A stretch of 9,567 nucleotides of DNA from Thermoleophilia bacterium (GTDB lineage Bacteria > Actinomycetota > Thermoleophilia > Gaiellales > SKUG01): positions 4,986 through 14,552 of the forward strand of contig JAGQUL010000050.1 of NCBI GenBank assembly GCA_020438525.1. Direction: 5' to 3'. The notes under the pieces are model-generated. The model searched no databases. It was given only the letters and a program-made list of their open reading frames with translations, and was not told the origin of the DNA. Of this stretch, positions 1-5,691 are shown in pieces. The translations under genes and the position numbers were made by a program. Within the stretch, counting starts at the first letter, position 1, and the number at the start of each line of letters is the position of its first letter.

Positions 1-48
1 CCGGCGGGCAACGTCGTGGCGCTCGGGCGCGCTGGTACGTCCGTCGGG

Positions 49-1143
49 TCAGGGGGCGGCGGGTGCCACGACCTGATCCCTGCCGCGCGCGTAGCGCGTG
101 ACCGCGTCGCGGCAGTGTCGTTCCAGATCGTTCTCGTGAAGCTGAGCGCACTTCGACCGCGCATGGCCGGCCGTGACGTGCCCGCTTCCGACCTGCAGCG
201 CAACCGCGCCTTCGATGCAACGCTTGGACACGTTCGCGTCGCCTCCCGCGTCCGCGCACATTCCCACGCGATCGATGCCGAGGTCGCGCCCGTGGTCTTC
301 GATGCATGCGAGCTGCCCGGGGCGATCCGCTCGCGCACACCACGCCGGAACGTCACGTAGGCCGATGTCGTTCGTGCCGAGGTCCAGTCCGAGATAGCTC
401 CAGCAGGCAAGTGCCTGGTCCACGTCGGTCGCGTGGTCGCACGCGCGGACGTACTGTGACGGCGACACGGGTGCCGGCGTGGTCCGCATTGCGAGCTCCA
501 TGTAGACCCCGTTCAGGCAGTTGACCGGGAAGTCGCCCGGAAGGTCGCGGCACCGGTCCACCGCCGCGCGGCTTGCGGTCGCGACGGCCTCGCTCGCGTG
601 CGCACGCAGGAGCGCGTGCCCGACTCCGTGCGCGCAGCCTTCGCGGGCGGCAGGGTCGTGGCACAGCTCGGGAAACACCCGTGCCACGTCCGCGTCGGGA
701 GTCCCCGTGAGGTAGCCCTCGGCGAGCCCATGGACGTAGCCGGCCGTGCACAGTTGGGAGCTCCCGGCGGGAAACTCCGGGACACGACCCTGGTCGGCGG
801 CAAAGCTGCCTTCACGACGCCCGAGCGCATGCATCGCCGGGTGGCAGATGCGTCCAAGCCGGGAGTCCGCGGCCGCAGCGCGTTCCTGCTCGGCGACGTA
901 CGAAACCAGTTCCGCGTCGCGACCGGTACCGGTCCGGCCGTCCACCGCGGCGGCCGCACCATCGAGGAACTGGTCGGACACGCAATCCGTCTGCGCAACC
1001 GTGCCCTCGAGGCGCCAGCAGCCACTCAGATCCGACCGGATGTTGACGGTCTTCTGGAGCATCGACGTGGCGATCCAGCCGGCTGCGATCGCAGCAGCGA
1101 GGACGGCGACTCCGCCCAGGATGTGTAGTGCCCGTCGGTTCAT
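49..1143 (-). CDS. Membrane-anchored Cys/His-rich protein of unknown function (364 aa)
   Basis: I do not recognise a named family. The N-terminus has two Arg (residues 3-4) and one hydrophobic segment (about 8-27), so it is probably a signal anchor with the rest outside the membrane. The remainder holds 16 Cys (42, 54, 100, 132, 161, 170, 198, 209, 235, 247, 269, 280, 296, 309, 332, 344); the even number suits eight disulfides. Spaced motifs recur: CHPAMHALG (100-108), HGLAEG (138-143), CAHGVGHAL (170-178), CLNGVYMEL (209-217), EDHGRDLG (282-289) and CIEGAVAL (309-316). They look like degenerate repeats with conserved His/Glu that could bind metal (inference). The ATG at 1143 is preceded by a weak GGTGACGGGAC ribosome site. 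The gene lies 113 bp downstream of the small secreted gene on the same strand, with a hairpin between them, so a separate promoter is possible. Confidence 0.8.
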   Translation of the reverse strand: MNRRALHILGGVAVLAAAIAAGWIATSMLQKTVNIRSDLSGCWRLEGTVAQTDCVSDQFLDGAAAAVDGRTGTGRDAELVSYVAEQERAAAADSRLGRICHPAMHALGRREGSFAADQGRVPEFPAGSSQLCTAGYVHGLAEGYLTGTPDADVARVFPELCHDPAAREGCAHGVGHALLRAHASEAVATASRAAVDRCRDLPGDFPVNCLNGVYMELAMRTTPAPVSPSQYVRACDHATDVDQALACWSYLGLDLGTNDIGLRDVPAWCARADRPGQLACIEDHGRDLGIDRVGMCADAGGDANVSKRCIEGAVALQVGSGHVTAGHARSKCAQLHENDLERHCRDAVTRYARGRDQVVAPAAP

Positions 1144-1199
1144 GTCCCGTCACCGCATTCGGCATCTGGATCCGGTGCCTTGAATCGCGGAAGACACAC

Positions 1200-1229
1200 G
1201 TCGGAACCGACGAATCAGCCGGTCCCGAC
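1200..1229 (-). terminator. Hairpin between the two minus-strand genes, possible terminator
   Basis: A 10-bp inverted repeat (1200-1209 with 1220-1229) has one G-U wobble and a 10-nt loop. It begins about 28 nt beyond the stop of the small secreted gene. No clear U-tract follows, so intrinsic termination is uncertain; it could instead be an mRNA-processing or operator site ahead of the gene starting at 1143. Confidence 0.4.
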
Positions 1230-1256
1230 GTCAGTCGTTCCGCGATCACGGGGTTG

Positions 1257-1493
1257 TCAGCAGCCCCAGAGCTCGCGATGGTAGGCGATCTCCGCCATCA
1301 CGTTGTCGTACTCGTCCGCGGAGAGCTTGCCCTTCGCGTAGTCCTTCGCGGCCTGTCGTTCCATGTTGTTGATCTTCTTGTCGCAGCGGAAGTAGCTGCG
1401 TCCCGAAGCCGGCGATGCCACCATGACGCTCGCCAGTCCCCCCAACAGGACGCCGCACATCGCAATCGTGAGTGTCCGTCGAATGACCATCAT
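1257..1493 (-). CDS. Small secreted protein with SHOCT-like C-terminal helix (78 aa)
   Basis: The 78-residue product has two N-terminal Met, a basic stretch (RR at 5-6) and a hydrophobic core (about 8-26) ending in ASPASG, a typical signal peptide cleaved near residue 28-31. The mature part is about 48 residues with two Cys (37 and the final residue 78), which could form one disulfide. The segment ERQAAKDYAKGKLSADEYDN followed by VMAEI resembles the SHOCT helix-turn-helix pattern (G-x-[LI]-[ST]-x-E-[EY]), usually an oligomerisation element; this is a weak, motif-level match. The start at 1493 is supported by GAAAGGG about 10 nt upstream, and the second ATG (1490) could also be used. It is divergent from the cyclase at 1693. 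Larger in-frame extensions upstream have no coding character and were excluded. Confidence 0.7.
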   Translation of the reverse strand: MMVIRRTLTIAMCGVLLGGLASVMVASPASGRSYFRCDKKINNMERQAAKDYAKGKLSADEYDNVMAEIAYHRELWGC

Positions 1494-1565
1494 GGTATTG
1501 CCGCCCTTTCTACCGAACTTCCCCTCAGCAGCCATCGACCCTGAACGTGGCGTTCTTGAGCAGGT

Positions 1566-1610
1566 ATTACAGGATGCACACATCTGCATGCAGAAATGCG
1601 TACAGGATCC
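1566..1610. promoter_or_regulatory. Palindrome flanked by direct repeats, candidate operator
   Basis: A perfect 12-bp palindrome TCTGCATGCAGA (1583-1594) lies between two copies of TACAGGAT (1568-1575 and 1601-1608) whose starts are 33 bp apart, about three helical turns. The site sits in the 199-bp region between divergent genes starting at 1493 and 1693, where a dimeric regulator could act on both. The regulator is unknown. Confidence 0.4.
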
Positions 1611-1657
1611 GGAGAGGTCAGGTGGCTGACGTGCGCGGCCGATGCAACGCGCAGGCA

Positions 1658-1677
1658 CTCCCGCACGCGTGCGGGAG
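1658..1677. repeat. Perfect 20-bp palindrome just upstream of the first cyclase
   Basis: CTCCCGCACGCGTGCGGGAG is its own reverse complement. It ends 15 nt before the preferred ATG (1693), just 5' of the AGGA ribosome site. In RNA it would fold into an 8-bp GC-rich stem with a CGCG loop. It could be an operator or a translational control hairpin. Confidence 0.6.
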
Positions 1678-1692
1678 CCGCAGGACCTCAGG

Positions 1693-3120
1693 ATGACGCT
1701 CACCGGCAGACAACATCTGATGTACGTGCTCGCTGCGTTGCTCGCGGCAGCTGGCTGCGTGGTCGTGGTGCTCACCGTGCCCGCAGCCATGGAGCAGCTC
1801 GCCGATCGGACGGTTGCTGCGATCTCGGTGATGCTGCTTCTCTCCGCGTTCGCATGCGCACGGTTCCCGCTGCGATACGGCATCGGTGAGACGATCGTGA
1901 CCCTCGACAGCATTCCGCTCGTGCTTGCAGTCGTACTGATCGACCCGGGAACCGCCGCGACGATCGCGTTGCTGACGACGCTTGGGGCGATGGTCGGCCA
2001 GCCTGCACCGATCGGTGGATGGCGTGGGCGATTCTGGTACGTGGCCACGCCCTTGAACTCCGCGTTGGTCGTGGGCGGGGCCGGCCTGCTCGTCGACCAC
2101 TACCGCGGTTCGACGGCGATCACGTTCGAGCAGGTCCTGTTCGTCCCCGCGTTCGTCGTCTCCCTGCTGATGGAGTTCGCGTTCATCGCGACCGTGCTGG
2201 TCGAGTTCGAGGCCGTCGAGCCTGCTGGAGCCCTGCTCTGGCTGAGGCACTCGGTCGTACCTTCGGCCGCGAACGTGCTGCTGCCGTCGGTCGCGGTCGC
2301 GGTTTCGACCCCATACCTCGGCGAGCCCTGGCAGTTCATCGTGCTCCTGCCGATCCTGCTCGTTGGCATGTATGGAGCCTTGTGGGTCGCGAACAGCCAG
2401 CAGATCCAGAAGCGGAGGGGCGACAGGCTGAAGGACACCTTCTCGCGATACGTGCCGGAGGGCATCGTCGACGACAACATCGAGTCGATGCACGAGATCG
2501 AGCTCGGCGGTGAGCAGGCCGACCTGAGCGTGCTCTTCTGCGACATTCGCGGGTTCACCAGCTGGTCGGAGGACAAGGGTGCGACCGAGGTCATCACGGA
2601 GCTGAACGTGCTCCTCACCGAGCTGTCGGCGAGCGTGATGTCGACTGGTGGAACGCTCGACAAGTTCACCGGCGACGGCCTGATGGCGTTCTGGGGTGCG
2701 CCGGTCGTGATGGAGGACCATGCGGAGCGGGCCAGCCGTGCTGCCCTCGACATGCTGCTGCGCCTCGAACAGGTCAACGACCGGCGCAAGCAGGACGGTC
2801 AGGAGCCGTTCGCGATCGGGGTCGCCGTGCACTCCGGCACGGCAGTGGTCGGCAACGTCGGGCACGAGCGTCGCCTCGACTACACGGCGATCGGCGACAC
2901 AGTGAACACGACCGCTCGTCTCGAGGCCTCGACCAAGGAGCTTGGCGCGGTGCTGCTGCTGTCGCGCTCGACGGTCGACCTGTTGGGCGACGAACTGCGT
3001 GCGCGAGCCATGCGCATCGGCGACGTGACGATGAAGGGCAAGGCGCGGCCGGTCGAAGCCTGGGCGCTGCAGCCGCTTCGACCGGATCTCGACGGCGTCG
3101 ACGACGAGTTCGCGGCATGA
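1693..3120 (+). CDS. Membrane class III (IIIb-type) adenylate cyclase, first copy
   Basis: Converts ATP to cAMP and pyrophosphate at the cytoplasmic face of the membrane. From ATG 1693 the product is 475 aa. The N-terminal ~235 residues contain about six or seven hydrophobic segments (roughly 9-29, 41-58, 74-102, 116-134, 148-172, 188-208, 214-234), a MASE-like putative sensor. A linker with LKDTFSRYVPEGIV leads to the catalytic domain. Visible residues are metal-binding D284 (FCDIRGF) and D328 (FTGDG), adenine-selecting K324 and T398 (YTAIGDTVN; Thr is the class IIIb variant), and transition-state N405 and R409, so it should be active. No HAMP domain is seen. Start 1693 is preferred over 1642 because AGGA precedes it and a 20-bp palindrome occupies the intervening DNA. 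The stop overlaps the next start as ATGA, so the two are probably co-translated. Confidence 0.92.
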   Translation: MTLTGRQHLMYVLAALLAAAGCVVVVLTVPAAMEQLADRTVAAISVMLLLSAFACARFPLRYGIGETIVTLDSIPLVLAVVLIDPGTAATIALLTTLGAMVGQPAPIGGWRGRFWYVATPLNSALVVGGAGLLVDHYRGSTAITFEQVLFVPAFVVSLLMEFAFIATVLVEFEAVEPAGALLWLRHSVVPSAANVLLPSVAVAVSTPYLGEPWQFIVLLPILLVGMYGALWVANSQQIQKRRGDRLKDTFSRYVPEGIVDDNIESMHEIELGGEQADLSVLFCDIRGFTSWSEDKGATEVITELNVLLTELSASVMSTGGTLDKFTGDGLMAFWGAPVVMEDHAERASRAALDMLLRLEQVNDRRKQDGQEPFAIGVAVHSGTAVVGNVGHERRLDYTAIGDTVNTTARLEASTKELGAVLLLSRSTVDLLGDELRARAMRIGDVTMKGKARPVEAWALQPLRPDLDGVDDEFAA

Positions 3121-4262
3121 GCGTGCGACACCCGACACCCGCCCTGCTGCTGATCATGGCCATGGCGCTGCTCGCATCGGCGTGCGGCAGCGGCAGCGGC
3201 GCGTCCGACTCGACGGCGTCGGGTGCCGACAAGGCCGGGTCCGGCGCCGATGCCAAGGTCGATTCCGTACTCGTGCTCGACGGCGCGGTGGTTGCCTCGC
3301 CCAAGGCCGACACGCCGACCAGGTCGCGTGCTCGCGTCCGTGCGCGCGACGCATCGCCCGTCGATACCACGACCGAGGTCTGGCCGGAGCTGCCGCTCAC
3401 CGCGGCAGGCACGATCGACGACGGCCCCGACCCGTTCGAGGGCGAGCCGATTCCCGTTCAGGCGATCCCGATCGAAGACGATCCCTACACCACCAGCACG
3501 ATCGCTGCCGCTGCATCGAAGCTTCGTACCGTGGATCCGGATCAGTGGGATTCGTGGATGGGGTCGAACGGACACTCGCCCTGGCAGCAGGATGCAGGAT
3601 CGAACACCGGCTCGCTGGTGAAGGTGACCGTCGAGCGGTGCGGTGGGGCCCGGCAGGTCGCGACCGGGGTCGTGCTCGACGACGAGACCGTCGTCACCAC
3701 CGTGCATGTGGTGGAGAATGCCGCGAAGCGCGTGCGGGTCAGCTCCGCGAGCGGTGGCGCGCGCATCCCGGCGATGATCCGCTACCTCGACGTCGACGAC
3801 GACGTGGCCGTGCTGCGGGTTCCCGGGCTGACCCAGCCGCCGATGCCGTGGCACGTGCCCGTCGGGACCGATCCCCTCTTCGCGTTCGCCTACGGCGTGT
3901 CGCCCGTCGGCCTTGCCGGCACGATGCGACGCGTGCCGATCGTGACGAGCCTGCAGGAGGAGTCGATCACGGTCGAGCAGCCCGACGGCTTCGCCAAGCA
4001 GATCACGGACCGGCCGGTGCAGACGCTCGTCGGCGGCATCACGACCGGCTTCTCCGGCGGTGTGGTGCAGGCCACGAACGACACGACGCTGCAGGGCGGC
4101 TGGGGCTTCTTCGGGCTGATCCGCGCACGCATGGGCCTGCGGGCCGATACCGCAGGAATCGTCGTGCCCCAACGGATCGTCGCCGATGCGCTCAACGCCG
4201 CCGAGGGGCTCGACGAGTGGTTCGAGATCCGTCCAGGCGGCTGCCCGCAGTGGCACCGCTGA
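3117..4262 (+). CDS. Trypsin-like serine protease lipoprotein (HtrA-type fold, no PDZ)
   Basis: A predicted exported, membrane-tethered endopeptidase of 381 aa. The signal peptide ends in LLASAC, a slightly degenerate lipobox that places lipidated Cys at residue 23, followed by a Gly/Ser-rich tether. Residues ~24-165 look disordered and low in complexity. The protease domain follows: GVVLDDETVVTTVHVVENA carries His197 (matching the family's TNAHVV), DDDVAVLRVP carries Asp229, and GFSGGVV carries Ser313 (family GNSGGP). The triad is complete, although Phe replaces the usual Asn/Asp before the nucleophile. There is no PDZ domain after the protease domain, unlike classical HtrA/DegP. A Cys near the start of the domain and one near the C-terminus (GGCPQWHR) may pair. 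Its ATG overlaps the cyclase stop, with no separate ribosome site, implying translational coupling. The gene ends 7 bp from the stop of the convergent second cyclase. Confidence 0.85.
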   Translation: MSVRHPTPALLLIMAMALLASACGSGSGASDSTASGADKAGSGADAKVDSVLVLDGAVVASPKADTPTRSRARVRARDASPVDTTTEVWPELPLTAAGTIDDGPDPFEGEPIPVQAIPIEDDPYTTSTIAAAASKLRTVDPDQWDSWMGSNGHSPWQQDAGSNTGSLVKVTVERCGGARQVATGVVLDDETVVTTVHVVENAAKRVRVSSASGGARIPAMIRYLDVDDDVAVLRVPGLTQPPMPWHVPVGTDPLFAFAYGVSPVGLAGTMRRVPIVTSLQEESITVEQPDGFAKQITDRPVQTLVGGITTGFSGGVVQATNDTTLQGGWGFFGLIRARMGLRADTAGIVVPQRIVADALNAAEGLDEWFEIRPGGCPQWHR

Positions 4263-4269
4263 AGAGTCG

Positions 4270-5691
4270 TCACAGCACGTGAAGTCCAGGGCCGTTCGCC
4301 GCAGGACGTTCCTCTACCGATCCAGCGAGCTCGTGGACGAGCACGGGCCGAGTGCGTCCTCTGACGCTGACGGTCGCTGATTCGGGGCAGCGCAGCTGCA
4401 ATTCCGGCGGAAGCAGCGACCACGTCTCGTGTGACATCGCCGTGGTGATCTCGAGTTCCTTCGTCGCCTGCTCGAGACGGGCAGCGAGGTTCACGGTGTC
4501 GCCGATCGCGGTGTACTCGAGGCGATCCTCGTGCCCGACATTGCCCACGACGACGGTGCCTGACGTGATTCCGATCCCGATCCGGAAGGGCGTCAACGAC
4601 GCATCTCGTGCGCGTTCGACGAGGTGTTTCTGCATCGCGAAGGCCGTGGAGCATGCCCGCGTCGCGTGGTCGGGCTGCTCGAGCGGCGCGCCCCAGAACG
4701 CCATCAGCCCATCGCCCGTGAACTTGTCGAGCGTACCGCCCGACTCGAGCACGAGCGCGGCGAGCGCGCCGAGCAGGCCGTTGAGCTCGCCGACCACGTG
4801 CTCCGGCGACTGGCTCTCCGCCCAGGTCGTGAAGCCACGGATGTCGCAGAACATCACCGTCACCTCGCGCTCCTCGCCGCCGAGGCGAACCCCGTGGGTG
4901 CTGTCGGCAAGCTGCTCCACGATCGACTCGGGCACGTAGCGGCCGAAGGTATCGCGCAGGTGGTGTGACTGGTCGCGATAACGCGATTCGCTCATCATCA
5001 CTCGATACAGCGCGAAGAACGCGACCTGGCTGAGCGTCAGTGCGAGCGCCGCGACGAGCGGCTGATCCACGGAGGGGCCCGCGAGTGCTGCGGCGATCAC
5101 CGTGAACGTCAGGTCGACCGGAGCCGTGCGCACGAAGTACGACACGACGTCCCGTCCTGAACCGGATTCCAGCTGGTACCAGATCGCGTAGGTGGCAGCA
5201 TCGAGCACGAGGAACAGCGTCGCGCCTGCGATGGCCGCGATGAGCGTGCTGGTGCTCGACGCGAACGTGAGACCCAGGGCCTGGGCTACGAGTGCCGCGA
5301 TTCCCGCGGTCATTGCTCCGATCCCGGCCGTCTCGATCGCGAACCGTGCGCCACGCCGCCACGTCCCGATCCCGAACAGGTACCCGACGGCCACGACGAG
5401 CATCGCCTGCGCCGGCGTGCACGCGACGATCGCGAGCGCGATCGGACCGCCGACGGGCGAGTAGGTCGGGCCACTTTCGCGAAACGTGAACTTGAGCTCG
5501 ATATTGCTGCCGACGGCGACGAATGCCGCGAGCAGCAAGGTCAGCTCGACGGTCTCACCGAACATCCGTGACGGGGCGATCGCCCCGATGACGATCGGAA
5601 GGAGCAGGCCGGTCCACGTCCAGACGGCTGCTGCGACATGTCCGAGTATTCGACGTACGCGCGCGCCTGGTGCGAGGCGCGGCTCATTCAC
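4270..5691 (-). CDS. Membrane class III (IIIb-type) adenylate cyclase, second copy
   Basis: A paralogue of the plus-strand cyclase: 473 aa from a GTG at 5691, with a hydrophobic multi-pass N-terminus (about 24-245), linker LRDTFGRYVPESIVEQL, and a C-terminal catalytic domain. Key residues are present: metal ligands D283 (FCDIRGF) and D327 (FTGDG), K323 and T394 (YTAIGDTVN) for adenine, and N401 and R405 for catalysis. It should make cAMP; class IIIb enzymes are often bicarbonate-responsive (family knowledge, not shown here). The frame stays open upstream to 6063, but that part is an Arg-rich shadow of the subtilase; coding character begins at the GTG, which overlaps the subtilase TGA as GTGA. 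A GGAGGG lies about 20 nt upstream, too far for a normal ribosome site, so coupling to subtilase translation is likely. The N-terminal membrane domain differs clearly in sequence from the first copy, suggesting different input signals. Confidence 0.9.
   Translation of the reverse strand: MNEPRLAPGARVRRILGHVAAAVWTWTGLLLPIVIGAIAPSRMFGETVELTLLLAAFVAVGSNIELKFTFRESGPTYSPVGGPIALAIVACTPAQAMLVVAVGYLFGIGTWRRGARFAIETAGIGAMTAGIAALVAQALGLTFASSTSTLIAAIAGATLFLVLDAATYAIWYQLESGSGRDVVSYFVRTAPVDLTFTVIAAALAGPSVDQPLVAALALTLSQVAFFALYRVMMSESRYRDQSHHLRDTFGRYVPESIVEQLADSTHGVRLGGEEREVTVMFCDIRGFTTWAESQSPEHVVGELNGLLGALAALVLESGGTLDKFTGDGLMAFWGAPLEQPDHATRACSTAFAMQKHLVERARDASLTPFRIGIGITSGTVVVGNVGHEDRLEYTAIGDTVNLAARLEQATKELEITTAMSHETWSLLPPELQLRCPESATVSVRGRTRPVLVHELAGSVEERPAANGPGLHVL

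Noticed and set aside
1..48. Left edge of the window
   Set aside because: Too short to assign; no start, stop or motif that supports a gene was seen.
1618..3138. Long open frame (506 codons) on the minus strand opposite the first cyclase
   Set aside because: Its product is Arg/His/Asp-rich with no domain, while the plus-strand frame contains every cyclase motif; it is an antisense artefact of high GC.
2880..4256. Minus-strand open frame opposite the cyclase end and the lipoprotein protease
   Set aside because: No recognisable domain, and its composition is typical of an antisense frame; the plus strand has a signal peptide and a catalytic triad.
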